This document shows, one piece after another, positions 22,855 to 36,300 of a stretch of 64,000 bases of DNA. Position 1 is the stretch's first letter; every line of letters starts with the position of its first letter. This DNA comes from Ariolimax columbianus (lineage: Eukaryota > Mollusca > Gastropoda > Stylommatophora > Arionidae), in NCBI GenBank assembly GCA_036924085.1, contig JAVGWX010000002.1, positions 156,096,816-156,160,815 on the forward strand. Direction: 5' to 3'. The translations under genes were made by a program, and so were the position numbers. The notes beneath the pieces were generated by a model. The model ran no database searches. It was not told the origin of the DNA and saw nothing but the letters and a program-made list of their open reading frames with translations.

Positions 22855-23639
22855 CATGCTTTTGAAGTAAACATTTTTTTCAGTATTTCCAGTGTCAAAA
22901 ATGATAATTAACTGCAGAAAATTCATGTAACATATTTTTGTAATTTCTAAATTGTGCATCTTTCATGTTGTTGGTCTCTGAGATAGGTTTGTCTTTATTT
23001 CTGTCTCTTATTTGGTAATATATTTTCACTTATTATAGTCTTTGTTTGTCTTACTAAATTGTAGTCTTCACTTCTATCAATTTTTTAGCTTCTTAATTTA
23101 ACTAATTTCTATCTGTTAAACCTATACTTATTTTAAATTTTTGTACTAACTTTTACCAACTATTTTATATCATTTTTGTATTTTATTTGACCACATATTT
23201 CAGAATCTTTCTACCTCTTATTCTAAAACATAAAATTTACTCTTGTTATAAACTTCTACCAATTAATTTTGCTACTCTTTATTTTCACTTCTTTTTGTGA
23301 CATTCAGACTTATACATGTCATTGATTTAATTTACCTCTCTTGTGCATTTTATCTTTCCTATTCATACTAAATTATTTATGTTGTACACTTCTTCTTTGT
23401 CAACATTCTATTGGTTTTATCTATTATTTATTTGACACATTTTCTTAATTTTCTAGTGTCATCTGCTTGTTTATTATGATATAGAAGACAAATTAAAAAA
23501 GAAAGAGATGACAACAAAGAGGGACAATATAGTGTGGATTCCATGCCTGATAATTGAGAGCAAATGTTACAATCACTGTGCCTCTTCAAATATCTAGTCA
23601 AGGTACCATCCTAACAGATTACTAAAGACCCCACAGGAC

Positions 23640-24400
23640 ATCTCAAGAGGAATACGATGAACATCACTTCCTACACTGTGAGGTCTGGAATAAGCAGATG
23701 ACATTTCACTATTTGTACACTCACACCGATTCATCCAAAAAAGAAACTGAAAGACAAACCAATTAAAATAGAATGCAGAACTAATACAGGCAAACACATT
23801 TACATACCTGGAAAGCATAGCTATACCAAACCTTGAAACAGGCAAAGACATCAAAAGCATGATAAACAAAGCCAGAATAGTCTTTGCCAACTTTTAAGTC
23901 TTTGCAAGACAGAAAAAAATCAAGCTAGTAATAAACAAAAGTTGTGCACTTTCTGTGCTTCTATATGTCAAAGATGTCAACTTTTCACACAACCTATCTA
24001 AGAGAGATTCATCCAGTTTTCTTACCAAACACCATCACCAACAAAAACCTGTTTGTCCGGAACAACCAAAAAAACGTGCACACTACCATAACCTGTCGAC
24101 ACCGGAATTTGATCAACATGTCCTAAGAAAAGAATTGAAGATCATCCCAAGAACCGCCATACGGTGGACCTCAGAAGGAATGTGAAAGAGAAGCAGATAT
24201 AAGATACTTGTAACTTGATGATGAATCATAAAAACCTAAATTAAATCATGAACCAGATCATGGGCATTGTACAAAGGATGTTTGTAGACTGGGTAAAATA
24301 GATGGATTGTGTTGCTGCCCTTAAAGATGCCACTGACATGATGGTCACTGATTGCATTGCCAATGATTGACCAAAGATCAAAGAAGAAGAACAGAAAATG
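23640..24400 (+). mobile_element. LINE ORF2 C-terminal remnant
   Basis: Plus-strand frames include HFLCFYMSKMSTFHTTYLRE, FLPNTITNKNLFVRNNQKNV, a GGPQKECEREADIRYL-like block and DVCRLGKIDGLCCCP near the end. The order equals that of the remnants at 9290-9935 and 49690-50400. Numerous stops make it a fossil. Confidence 0.65.
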
Positions 24401-24534
24401 TATACCATAAATTAAAATACACAATACACACTAAGTAAAACAAAGATCCTAGCAATGAAAATTAGAGGAAGCCTTACAGTGTTAAGTAGAACCAATACAT
24501 CTTTAAACAAGATGCGAGTCCTTGACATTGAGTA

Positions 24535-24790
24535 ATAATAATATAATAATAATGTTTGCTTAGGGGTCTGAGGCCCATTGCGTTGGTCGGTCACATCTAT
24601 GACCCATAGCTGTGGCGGGGTTGCAGGCCTCGTCCAGAGTGGAGGTCGAGGTTTATATTTGCTGGAGCCGTGCTGTGGGGGTACAGCCTCTTCTGCACCT
24701 CCAGCTGGTCGGGGGAAGACTTTTGGCACTGAGGAACAATTTGTGTAGTATCTTGTGAGCCAGGGTTTCCTGGTCCGGCCGTACAACATT
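24535..24790 (-). mobile_element. Unclassified retroposon with TAA-type tail
   Basis: A TAATAATAAT microsatellite at 24534-24554 is followed by a GC-rich block (cttaggggtctgaggccc, acccatagctgtggcgggg, ctgcacctccagctggtcgg). The abrupt rise in GC and the microsatellite end fit a minus-strand SINE with a TTA tail. It shares short words with SINE1 (tgacccatagctg) but is not the same element. Confidence 0.5.
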
Positions 24791-25009
24791 ACTGAACAAA
24801 GAAACTCGGAGTCAGTCAAGTGTTTCAGCAGACATCCACGTTGCAGATGTAGTCATACCATCGGATGTCCAAGACACACTTATGTTCCTGTTGAAGATCA
24901 ATGGAAAGAATGAAGAAATAAACCACATATTTATGTTCTCTAGTCTGTCATTCTCCTTCTTCAAGTGATGTTCTATCTGGATTTAGCAATTATATCTCTT
25001 CATTGCGGC

Positions 25010-25240
25010 GTCTGATAAGTGTAGTAGTAGTATAGCACATCACTTTTCCCAGCAAAGGGACGGGGTTCAATTTCCCCTACCAACGACCCAGCTATAAAGG
25101 GATTCATTTGTAAATGGGTACCTGACCTATAGTAAGGAAAGAAAAGGCATCCAGAAGGGAACTGGCCACTTCACATCATACAGGTACAATGTAGTCCCTA
25201 ACACTTCATCCCTGATTGCTGTTTCTGCTATAGAACTATG
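25010..25240 (+). mobile_element. tRNA-derived SINE-like element
   Basis: The sequence tagtatagcacatcactttt and acggggttcaatttcccc about 35 bases later have A-box/B-box spacing. The body continues with gggtacctgacctatag and gaactggccacttcac; a similar body without head is visible around 1755-1860. Confidence 0.4.
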
Positions 25241-26257
25241 TTTATTTTATTTCTCTACTACTTCATCGTTGGTTCTTTTCTATTACACACATACAAAAAT
25301 GACCCTTTACCTTCTCTCTCTCAGTCATCCTGTATCTCTTTATTCATTAGTTGTGCCTGTTGTGATAATGTGCCAAAATGTTACCTGTTCTCACAATGAT
25401 TTCAGTTTTTTTCTTTTCCTTGATTTTGTGTGTGTGACTTATTTGTTAATGTTTTTTCTTACAATTGATATCTCCTGTTCTTTATGTGAATATTTATTTA
25501 TATTTATCACAGAAAACCAACTCTTTAAGATCATCGCTGTGAATGCTTACTATTTTTGATAAATACATTCATGTTCATATTTTGTTGTTTAAAATGTTGT
25601 AACTATATCTCATTTGAGATGCTTGTTCTCCCTGTTTCTGGGCCACGTTGGACTTTGGATACAATATTTGTTTTACACAGTCATTTTCATCTAATGTGAT
25701 AATATCTTCCTTGTATTAATAAATTATCCAGCATTATTAAATGTCTTTGATAATTCTTGCTGTGTTCAAATAAATTTGTCCATCTTTGGCCCTTCATGTT
25801 GCGTCCTAGACTGTTTGCCAACATGCAAGTTCTTCTGGCAGCCAATGTATCTCTGCTTCTACTTAACTAACTACTTACTGGCATTTTTTATGTAGCTACT
25901 TCTCTGTCTACCCATATCTACATCTGTGTATTCATCTATCAGTCTATGTCCTTATATGTAATATCTTTGTGTAATTTGAGTGCCCGTCTTCTGTCACTTT
26001 TCATGCATACATCTTCTTCATCAGTTGTCATCTTACAAATCATCTGTATTATTTATTCCGTTCTCATCTATTATCTTCATCATTTGTCATTATCTTATCT
26101 AATCTTTAATCATCTTCATAATTTGTTCTTCTCTTTATCTATCATCTTCATACTTAATGCTTCTCCTATTCTATCATCTTTATCTCTTGTTCCTCTTTTC
26201 TATCATCTTTATCTCTTGTTATTCTCCTTTTCTATCATAATAATCTCTTGTTATTCT

Positions 26258-26304
<47 letters not shown>

Positions 26305-26530
26305 TAATCTTTATATTTTGTTCTTCTCTTTATCTATCATCTTTATGACTTTATCTCTTGTTCCTCACTTGTCATTTTGATTATTTGTTCCTACCTTATT
26401 TATTAATTCTCATCTCAATCATTCGTCTTATCATATATGTTATCTTCATCTCTTGTTCTTCTCATTATGTTATCTTCATCTCTTGCTCTTCTCCTTATGT
26501 ATCATCTTCCTCAATGTCCCTCCAAACCCA
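25240..26530. other. T-rich stretch with AT microsatellite, no gene
   Basis: The sequence is strongly T/C-biased on the + strand, with a loose repetition of motifs such as atcatctttatctcttgttc between about 26040 and 26510 and an AT microsatellite at 26262-26302. The long open frames are a result of this bias. No protein similarity is visible. Confidence 0.6.
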
Positions 26531-26544
26531 TATACCTGTCTATG

Positions 26545-26904
26545 GGGATCAAGATGCTGAACAGCACATCAGCTGCAGTGGTCAGCGACCCATAGCTGAC
26601 TGCTAGCGTCAGGGCAAGCGATTCATAGCTGCCAAGACCCTTCTACACCTCCACGCGGTGATCCTGGATAACAGGCTGCAGCAGGGCAGACTGGCTAAGG
26701 AGAAGGGATCGAAGAGGGAATGCTAACCCGGTACTCAAAAAATGCTTGCTGAAGTCGGATGTGTTGGACCGAAAGGTGCAAATATCGCAGTCAAGCTGTA
26801 AACTACGACACAACGCATTCCGTTCTCTGGACTACATTCTGCTACGTAAGCCCTTTCGGGGTTTGGTAGCGGGAGATTGAGAACGAACGAAGAAGAAGAA
26901 GAAG
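26545..26904 (+). mobile_element. SINE1 copy with perfect target duplication
   Basis: The 360-bp element begins gggatcaagatgctgaac and ends gaacgaacg plus AAG repeats. Perfect 13-bp duplications atacctgtctatg lie at 26532-26544 and 26905-26917. It is one of the least diverged copies in the window. Confidence 0.95.
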
Positions 26905-27405
26905 ATACCTGTCTATGCACTTACACGCACAAAACAATGAAATGCCTTAAAATGTAAATAAAAACACGGGAAACACCTCAAAAGATATTCTCATTCGAAG
27001 GGAAAGAATGTTGATACTTGCATAGAAAGACAGCAGCCAAAGGATTCTGAAATAAAAATAGCATATTTTTGTTAATGGGTTTGAACGTGAAAACATATGC
27101 TACACATTCCTTTTTTCGTTTTACAAAAGGTTTGGCTGGGAGAAGCGACGTCAGTACGGAATGATTTATACGTGTTCTTGTTTTGGTTAATCTTTTTGCA
27201 AAAGCTCAGTTGCAAATGGATGGTACAAAAAACATTCGCGTATTTCATAATTCTTACAGTGACCTCATCAACACGCATGCACTTCCATATAAACATTCAG
27301 ATTACAACAAACAGATACACATACGTTCGCGTGCATACCAACACACTGACGTGTGTGCCCTGATATAACTGCAGACTGTGTCTGTAGTTGAAAGAATCGT
27401 ACGTT

Positions 27406-27838
27406 CTTAACTTAACGTCTTTATACTGGTTTAGAAGACTCTACAGAGTCTGTATACAGCCAGTTTCTCGGAGGGTGGTTTTTACCGATGTGCGAGTCCA
27501 TCTTAATAGACTCAAACACTAGAGCTAAGTAGACCCGCAGCCTGTAAATTGCCATCTATAGCTGCTCTTAACAAACCAGGGTAATGTACAAATAACTTGG
27601 GTAGATTTTTAATTTGGATTTTGTCCGAGCAGCGGCCGTTAAGCTTGCTCTTTTCGATTTTCGACTGCCAAGGAATTTTTAACGTGCGCGACACTGAACA
27701 CAGGAGTCCTATCTCACTACCCAGAGATCATGGGAATTTTTTCAAGAAGATCCACGTGAAAAAAATTCCGGTCACTACCGTGATTCGAACACGCGACCTC
27801 CGGCACCCGAGGGGGACACCTTATCTCGAGACCACTGA
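27406..27838 (-). mobile_element. SINE2 copy, uninterrupted
   Basis: On the minus strand the head reads actcagtggtctcgagataa with gtgttcgaatcacggtagtg downstream (A and B boxes of a tRNA-derived unit). The body includes a gttaagagcagctatag segment and the 3' end is gaagactctacagagtctg on + (27451 area), then the shared LINE end and tail at 27406-27435. This copy is the reference for the interrupted one at 4302-5432. Confidence 0.9.
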
Positions 27839-28061
27839 GTAGGTGTACGAAGGGAGTAGGAAGTTCCGAAATGGCACGAGTTCTACGACAGACTTTTCAA
27901 CCGGGTCAGGCACATTGAGTAGCAACACCAGAGTCAATTGCAGCAGTTTCACAACACGATGAAAAATCGCAATGGCTAAATGAAATAGCAGAACTTCTGG
28001 ACACCACATAATGTGCTCCTGTTACGCAAGATGGGTGCCATGACAGCTGACTTCAGAATTA

Positions 28062-28870
28062 CGTACTTACTTACTTTCCGTGTACTATGCACTACGTCAC
28101 ACTTCATTCTTCCAGTATTCAGCCATGTGGATTGCCCTGTCTTTGGCACTCAGCAGATCATCCATACTACAAGTTCCCAGGAGGTTTGGGCAGATCATCA
28201 GATGGTCCTGGTCTTGTGTTACTCCACATTCGCATGTTTCATCATCTCTATATCCCCATCTTTTCAGATTTTTCCTGCATCGTGATACACCAGTTCGAGT
28301 CTATTTAGTGACTTCCATGTTGTGTAGGGCAGGATATGTCCAGGCGCAGGTTCCTCCCGTAACTCGATCAAGGGGACCTATGTCGCTGTTTCCAAATTTC
28401 GATGCGTCGTTTTCCTGGACTAGTCTGTAGGGGCTGGGTTGACCATGGCCACCTGTAGTGGTCTATTACAGTTGGTCATGGGTTGACTGTAAGAAACTTC
28501 GCGTCTTGACTTTAGTCTTGCGCGCTTCACTTGATGTCCGAACATAGAGTTTCTTGGGTCATTTACCTGTTTTTCTCTTTCTATCTCTGACGCGACAGTT
28601 CTTCGTATCTCTGATGACGCTATCTCGATTATGGGGTACATTTCTTCAGGTGATGTAGGTTTTAGGCATCCAGTAACTATACGGCCTGTCTCGTCTCAGT
28701 TATTGCTGTATCTATATGTTTGTCATGCGCAGAGTCCTTCCAGACTGGTGCGGCGTACTCAGCTACAGAGAAACACAGAGCGAGTGCTGATGTTTTGAGG
28801 ACATCTGGCTTTGCTCTGCATGTTGTGCGAGTCAGTTTTGTCACACTCCAGAATTGGAACAATGGGGTGT
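28062..28870 (-). mobile_element. LINE ORF2 C-terminus with AAGT tail
   Basis: Minus-strand frames, in order, encode LKTSALALCFSVAEYAAPVW, a TGCLKPT-like block, EIASSEIRRTVASEIEREKQ with DPRNSMFGHQ, then a degenerate LNRLELVYHDAGKI block and a WLNTGRMKCD region. This order is typical of the part after the reverse transcriptase in one widespread non-LTR lineage. It ends in ACTT repeats on + (28067-28076), matching the AAGT tail of the fragment at 1415-1705. Confidence 0.8.
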
Positions 28871-29054
28871 ATGAGTTATTACACACAACCATAAGAGTTT
28901 TTTTCTAAAGAAATTCACACTTTGTGGGCACTGAGAGACGTGTATCAGATGCAATGGGAGACTACAATGAAAAAATGATACAGTTTTGTGCCATTTTTTC
29001 TTAATAAATTTTCCAAAATAAAAATGACAGGTTTTCATTTGAAGCACCCTTGTA
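28870..29054 (-). mobile_element. Possible solo end of a mariner-type element
   Basis: On the minus strand this begins caagggtgcttcaaatgaaa next to a TA at 29053-29054, in the style of the mariner terminal repeats at 14045 and 45732. Only this end is seen; the element runs into the LINE at 28870. No transposase match was found inside. Confidence 0.35.
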
Positions 29055-29394
29055 TTCCACTGATATGGTTAGTCAGATACTTGAAATGGGTTGAAAATAT
29101 TTACTGATGCCTCCCTGGTTGCTCTCACTATCCACATCTGGATGCACAAGCTGACTGAGCTGAAGTCACGATGCGCATTAATTTTTCAGTGCACAAAACC
29201 CACTATCTTGCTTTTATGCAACCGTTTCTTTCGATGCTGATGTTTTTGTTTCTTGTTTGCTTCCGTGCGTGACCTGAAATCTGTGATCAGGAACTTATTG
29301 TAGTCTGTGTGTTCTTTGATTGTGTATACCACATGCACACTTTCACCTGTGAAAATACAATGTTTAGAATTCTCAGATTTCTTCTCTTCATTTT

Positions 29395-31090
29395 CACATT
29401 TTCTTCTTTTTCTTCTTCTTCGTACGCTGTCAGACGTCAACTTGAATTTGTTCAAAGAAAGCAGCAATCATCCTGAGGCTGTCGACACTGCCATAGAGCT
29501 TGTCTAGTGTTGCCACTGGTGATGGCCACATGTGCTTTCTCTGGTCCTCGTTTGTCGGGCAATTTTGCAGCAGATGTTCAGCGGTCATTTTCCCTGTACC
29601 ACAGGTGCATTCATCAGTACCTATTTTCAGTTTATTGAATAGATGGTACATCAGTCTGTTGTGGCCTATGCGGAGTCTGAAGACCACGTCCTGCTCTCTT
29701 CTGTTCAACTGGTAATATACATCATTTTTTGTGTTGCCAGTATGTTCTGTTTCCCATTTGGCCATGTATCTGGCCCTAATAAACCTTTTTGACTCTTTGT
29801 AGGTCACACTCGAATCTGGTTGTGGTAACCTTGCACCTTTCTTTGCCAGTCTGTCTGCCTCCTCGTTGCCTTGAATGTTACAGTGGGATGGAGCCCACTG
29901 TACCACTACTCTTTTTAGTGTGGACTGCTGGCATAGTTGACAGAGTACTGCTCTTAAATCATTAAGTTCAGTATTTTTCTGGCTTTTTAGTGCTGTAACT
30001 ACGGGCAGGGCATCTGTAAACAGGACTATCTGGCTTTCATTGCTTTCGCCTATCAGCATTGCTTGTACTGCAGCCTTCAATGCCTCTGCCGTCGCTCTGA
30101 AATTGCTTGAGAATTTTCCAGTTGCCACCGATAGTGTTATCTTTCTATCGTTTGTTAGGCTCAGGAATACCCCTCCCCCTCCATTCTGTGTTGTGTTTGT
30201 TGCAGAACCGTCGGTGAATGCATGGGTCCAGTCCATGCTTGTGTAGTTTTTCGCTATGTACCACAGTATTATGTCTCTTCTTTCTTTTTCAGTCTGGCTG
30301 TTCTTGTTTCCAATACCTGGTATATTTTCTACCACTTCTGGAACGATATGCTGCTTCCAGATGTTTTTGCGTACAGTAGGGGTGGGCTTTGGTGTTGTTG
30401 TGGTGTTCATAGGGTCTTCACTTATCTTTGCTTTGGCTATTACTGTAAAGTTTCTCCGCTTTAGTCTCCCTTTTACAAATCTATTTAGTCTCTTATGCAT
30501 TGGATGGTCTATCTGTCTTCTTAGTTTCTCTGCTTGCTGCTGGGCTCTGCTGTCTCTTCTATCAGTCATGGATTGCAGATTTGTAATCTTTTCAAGTTCT
30601 ACAATTGGCGTTGACTTCATGCCTCCTGTTATAACTCTCATGGCTTGGTTTTTAAGTTTGCTGATTTTATCAAAGTTCGCCGTTGCTGCTATTGTCCATG
30701 CCGCAATGCCATACTCTAGAACTGGTCTCACTCTTCCAGTGTACAGTTTCTTCAGTATTTTTTCGTCTGCTCCTCACCTTGTGCCAGCAAGTTTTCTCAT
30801 GATTGCCATTCTTTGTCTGGCTCTCATTCGGTTTCTCTCAATCTGAGTTTTCCATGTCATGGGCTGATCAAATATGACGCCCAAGTAGTTTGGATTGTCG
30901 TTCAGCAGCAGATATTTGCCATTAAGACTTTTTTAGTATTATGTGGTTTATTTGAAAAGGAGAATATCGTACATGTTGTTTTTTCTTCATTTATTTTGAC
31001 CAGCCATGATTTTGCCCACTCCTCCAGCGATGTTAGGGCCTGCTGCATCCGATTGTTTTCACATTTTGACTCCACACAAGATTGTAAAAA
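29395..31090 (-). mobile_element. RNase H-bearing LINE with AAG tail
   Basis: A 433-codon minus-strand frame begins in the post-RT region (MRPVLEYGIAAWTIAATANF) and contains a full ribonuclease H domain: HAFTDGSATNTTQNGGGG (first aspartate), a FRATAEALKAAVQAM helix (glutamate), IVLFTDALPVVTALKSQ (aspartate) and VVVQWAPSHCNIQGNEEADR (final histidine/aspartate region). A zinc knuckle (CTCGTGKMTAEHLLQNC) follows. An in-frame stop and a shift separate it from upstream sequence KTQIERNRMRARQRMAIMRK to about 31090, so the element is 5'-truncated. Its 3' end is a degenerate AAG tail at 29395-29430. The nearly intact frame suggests a fairly young insertion. Confidence 0.93.
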
Positions 31091-31554
31091 TGGTATAGCA
31101 TCATGACTTCATAAAGGTGTTTCTGTGTAAACCAGTCTGTGTCCCAGCCTCCATCAAACTGGGACTGCATTACAAAGGGCACAAGATCCACCTGTACGAG
31201 CATCATTCTTTCTGCCTGCTTTTAATCGTCTTCTTTTTCTACGCTTCTCACCATAAGTGAGTTAAGCCTGCCATCAATAAGAACAAAATACGAGTTCCTT
31301 AAGTTTTTTTTCCCTTTATTTTAAAAAATGCATGTTAAATACAATCAAAATAACAACAAAGAAATGAACTACCGCTTCTCAAACAAAAGCAGTTTAATAA
31401 TTTAAGACTCCCCTCCTCCGCTTTACATCTTCATTGCACTTTTCCGCGTCATCCAACTGGCACAACTCTTCTCCTGTGAACCAACGCGTGTGACTGACTC
31501 TTCCTCCTTGAAATTTCCTATTACCCTGTCCATCTCTATACTTCTCCAACCCAC

Positions 31555-33060
31555 CCATCTCACCCTCAACCTATCCATCTTACCCTCAACACGCCCATCA
31601 CTTCATTCATCAACCCACCCAACTCCCCCTCAACACGTCCATCACTTCCTCCCCTCAACCCACACATCTCGACCTCAACACGTCCATCACTTCTCGCCTC
31701 AACTCAACCATCTCAACCTCAACACGTCCATCACTTCTCGCCTCAACCCAACCATCTCAACCTCAACACGTCCATCACTTCTCCCCTCAACCTACCCAAC
31801 TCCCCCTCAACACGTCCATCACTTCCTCCCCTCAACCCACAAATCTCAACCTCAACACGTCCATCACTTCTCCCCTCAACCTACCCAACTCCCCCTCAAC
31901 ACTTCCATTACTTCTCCCCTCAACCCACCCATCTCAACCTTAACACGTCCATCACTTCTCCCCTCAACCCAACCCACGCATCTCAACCTCAATACGTCCA
32001 TCACTTCTCCCCTCAACCCACCCATCTCAACCTCAACACGTCCATCACTTCTCCCCTCAACCCACCCATCTCAACCTCAACACGTCCATCACTTCTCCCC
32101 TCAACCCACGCATCTCAACCTCAACACGTCCATCACTTCTCCCCTCAACCCACCCATCTCAACCTCAACACGTCCATCATTTCTCCCCTCAACCCACGCA
32201 TCTCAACCTCAACACGTCCATCATTTCTCCCCTCAACCCACGCATCTCAACCTCAACACGCCCATCACTTCTCCCCTCACCCCACCCATCTCAACCTCAA
32301 CACGTCCATCACTTCTCGCCTCAACCCACCCATCTCAACCTCAACCCGTCCATCACTTCTCCCCTCAACCCACCCATCTCAACCTCAACACGTCCATCAC
32401 TTCTCCCCTCAACCCACCCATCTTACCCTCAGCACGTAATCACTTTCCCCACCCCCTCAACCCACTTAATTCCACCTCAACACGTCCATCCCTTCTCCCC
32501 TCAACCCACTCATCTCAACCTCAACACGTCCATCACTTCTCCCCTCAACCCACCCATCTTACCCTCAGCACGTAATCACTTTCCCCACCCCCTCAACCCA
32601 CTTAATTGCACCTCAACACGGCCATCCCTTCTCCCCTCAACCCACTCATCTCAACCTCAACACGTCCATCCCTTCTCCCCTCAACCCACCCATCTTACCC
32701 TCAGCACGTAATCACTTTCCCCACCCCCTCAACCCACTTAATTCCACCTCAACACGTCCATCCCTTCTCCCCTCAACCCACTCATCTCAACCTCAACACG
32801 TCCATCCCTTCTCCCCTCAATCCACTCATCTCAACCTCAACACGTCCATCATTTCTCCCCTCAACCCACTCATCTCAACCTCAACACGTCCATCCCTTCT
32901 CCCCTCAACCCACTCATCTCAACCTCAACACGTCCATCCCTTCTCCCCTCAACCCACTCATCTCAACCTCAACACGTCCATCATTTCTCCCCTCAACCCA
33001 CTCATCTCAACCTCAACACATCCATCACTTTCTCCCTCAACCCATCTATCTCACTCACAA
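31555..33060. repeat. Minisatellite, 44-bp unit, about 34 copies
   Basis: Units of 44 bp, such as cacgtccatcacttctcccc then tcaacccacccatctcaacc, repeat over 1.5 kb, with a longer higher-order variant containing cagcacgtaatcactttccc recurring near 32430, 32570 and 32705. The + strand is almost purine-free in G. Because the unit has no stop in any forward frame, long open frames of 361 and 173 codons arise that step through all three frames; I regard these as a consequence of the repeat. Degenerate copies continue to about 33300. Confidence 0.95.
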
Positions 33061-33319
33061 CATGTATATCTCGTCTTCCTTCAACTCTACAATATCTTCC
33101 CGCCAATCCGCCAATATTGTCTACTAAATCCGCCCATCTCTTTCCTCCCTCAACACACTCGTTCTCCTGTCTATTTTTTCCCATTCCTCAACCTGCCAAT
33201 TTCTTCTTCCTCAGCATGTTCTATAGTTTTCTCCTCAACTAGCCATTTCTTCCCTCCTCAATCCCTCAATATCTTCTCACCTCAACACGCCCATCATATA
33301 TAGATATATTACATATCAG

Positions 33320-36300
33320 GTCATATGAGGTCCTCCCGTAACCGGTGAGGCCCTTGAGGCACACATGAAGACATCCCCACAATGCCATTCAATCCCTCTC
33401 TGTCACCGGCTGCTGCCTTTGGTCGGAGATTGGTCTATTCTTTACTGTTGTCCTCCCACCTCTTTTTGGGGCGGCCTCTTCGTCGTCTGCCTTGCACCTT
33501 TCAGGGCAGGGTCGTATTTGCAAGACTATTTGATCTCAATATGTGCCCGTACCAAGCGAGTTTCCCTATTTTGACAGTTGCCAAGAGGTCTTCAGTCCGA
33601 AGGCTTTATTTCTGTTGTAATTCTTTCTCGTATTTTCTCATTTGTAACTCGGTATATGTGCGTGATATATTGGGGGACTTCGGAAACATCTCATCTCCAA
33701 GACCTGTATCCTTTGCATGTCAGCTGTAACTGTTCATGTCTCACAATCATAGATGAATATTTACAGGACCAATGTACGCATTAATCTGATCTTCGTTTAT
33801 CTTGCCAGATTTTGTTCAACTGGGCAAGCGCCGCTATTGTCTGTGCTATTCTGACCAACACCTCACATTTTGATCCTTCATCCCTGACAATCGAACCCAG
33901 ATATAACGGCCGACCACTTCGAGTTCCTTGCCATTAGCTTTTTATCCTACTGTTTAAGCCCTCGACGTTGTTGGTCATTAATTTTGTCTTTCCGGTGTTA
34001 ATCTCCATGCCATAGTCAAGAGCTATTTCATCTAGCCTTCTGACCCATTACCGGTTTCGCTTCTGTGCCCGCCGACCAGTTGATGTCATCTGCAAAACGA
34101 AGGTTGGAAATCGTTCGGCCCCCTATCTTGACGGTACCAAGGCGATCTACAAGTGCCTCACTCATAATTCCCTCAAGGAATATTGTGAGATGTATTGGGG
34201 AGAGTGTACAACCCTGTCTCACATCGACCGATGGGCGAAACCATCCACGGCACCTCCCATTCACAAGAACTGCGCTGGACTCGTTGTCATACAGGTGTTC
34301 AATGACATGTATAATAGATCCGTTGATTATATACCTCCTCATGGTTGCCCATAGCGTTCTGTGCCATACCCTATCAAACGCTTTCGTGAAATCAATAAAC
34401 AAATGATACAATGTGTGCTGCTGTTACAGATATTTCTTGTTTAGCAGTCTTAAATTAAATATATGTTCGGTAGTGCTTCTTCCCTGTCTGAACCCTGCCT
34501 GCTCCTCAGCAATGACGTTCTCCGCTTGGGGTTTCAATATTTCGAGGATTATTATAAGCTTGACCTTTGCTAGGGTGGCTGATGAAGATTATTGTACCGT
34601 AATTTTGGCACAGCTTTAGATTTCCAGACTTAGGTAGCGGAATAACCATCGATTTTGTCCATAAGTCCGACCAGTTTCCTGTCGTCTATATTTTGTTGCA
34701 CATGTGTGTCCACGCCGGCCGCCTTCCCTCTTCTCAGTGTCTTTACTGCTGCAGCTACATTTCCTTCGTTATCAGTTGGTTATCCTTTATCGTTGTTGGT
34801 GTTGGAGAGATTGTTTTCTCAGGCTCGCCCCGTCCCGCATAGTTGTATAACTCGGAATAGTACTCAGTCCATCGTGCCAGTATTTCATTTTCCTCTAAAT
34901 GCACTTGGCGTTTTTATCCTGGATCATAAAGTTCCTGCCTTGTCTTGATGTTACCAGTTCTTTAACCACCTTGTGTGCTTCTTTAGCGTAATTTCTGTCT
35001 AATCTATATTCTATGTTTGTACATTGCTCACATATCCACGCTTCTTTCGCCTCTCTCGTCTTTTGTTGTATTGCTTTCTTAACCTCTTTATATCTGCCGA
35101 TTTCATCAGGTGAATGTTTTGGGTTTTTCAGTGACATTCTTCTATCACAAAGGTCTAGACTTTCTTTGATCACCAATTGCTTCTATTTTGTTTGGTTGCA
35201 CCCGGGGATTTCTGTTGCTGCATCTATGAGTGCTGAGTTAAGAGACTGTGTTACTGTATCGGTTTCCAGTCCATCTCTGAGAGCCAACAGTGGAGCAAAT
35301 CTCCATTCAACCCTCGATCGGAACACCGATGATTCTTGAGTCTTTTAGTTTGTCTAGGTAAAACTTTAGTCTAGTCACTTTTTTCTTTGCGACTCTCTTC
35401 AATCGCAGACGCATAGTCATCATACCAAGATCGTGGTGGCTTCCTATATCCGCTCAGGGAAAACTTCTCGTTGTGTCGGTGTCGAGGCTAGATCTAAATC
35501 TCCTCTGGACCAGTATATAATCAATTTGGCTGAGAACTTCATTGTTTGAGCTACACCATGTCCAACATCTAGACGGCTTGTTATACCCGAGCGTGTTTCC
35601 CACCAACAGCTTATTGCATCGTGCAAATCCTAGGAGTCTGAGGCCCCGGTCATTAGTTTCCTTGTTTCCGTATGGGCCGCATGTTCCTCTCTAGTCATGG
35701 ACTGCATCTTCTCCAATCTTTGCGTTCCAATCATCCTGGACTACCACTATATTCTTCTCTGGCGTTTCGGTTATCAGATTCTGAAGTTCATAATAGAATG
35801 CCTCTATTTCACAATCTTCACAGTTTGCAGTTGGTGCGCAGCACTTTATTATGGTAATATTACACGGCACTGGCTTTAGCCGTAACATGATAAATCGGCT
35901 AGTTATTGGACGACAAATCAATATATATTTGGATGTGTCTTTATGTACCAGTACCGTATCCTCACTCCATTTACATGTATGTCCTCTCTGCCACTGAAAC
36001 ACTGAAGTAAAACATGTGGCCCTCCTCCTTGGTAAACTCACCAAAGTTTTTCTATAGAGCCTCGCAGATAACCAGGATGTCCCAGCGGTAGTTCTTCATC
36101 TCATGCGTTAGCTCGTTGATTTTACCACATGGGTTCAGTGTTCTGACATTTCATGTTCCTATTATGAGTTTGTCCTTCCTCAGCTTTATGGTTCCACCAG
36201 TAACACACTTATCACCTCCTCACTGGTGTGGGACGACAGGCGCGGTCATTGTTTACCCGGTCTGTGATCGAGCAGGTATAGTTGATTTTGGTTGTGTCTT

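Noticed and set aside
25946..26606. Open frames of 144 and 82 codons
   Set aside because: Composition is driven by T/C-rich tandem-like sequence (atctttatctcttgttc words) and an AT microsatellite; the second frame ends inside SINE1.
28013..28430. Plus-strand frames of 90-116 codons
   Set aside because: They are antisense to the LINE ORF2 remnant at 28062-28870, whose minus-strand reading shows family motifs.
31490..33127. Open frames of 361 and 173 codons rich in P, S, T, N and H
   Set aside because: They are produced by the 44-bp satellite, which is open in every forward frame. The frame changes with each unit, unlike a conserved protein.
34028..34411. Host reverse transcriptase or telomerase
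   Set aside because: The FADD and RQGCTLSP motifs with an upstream endonuclease remnant fit a decayed non-LTR retrotransposon.
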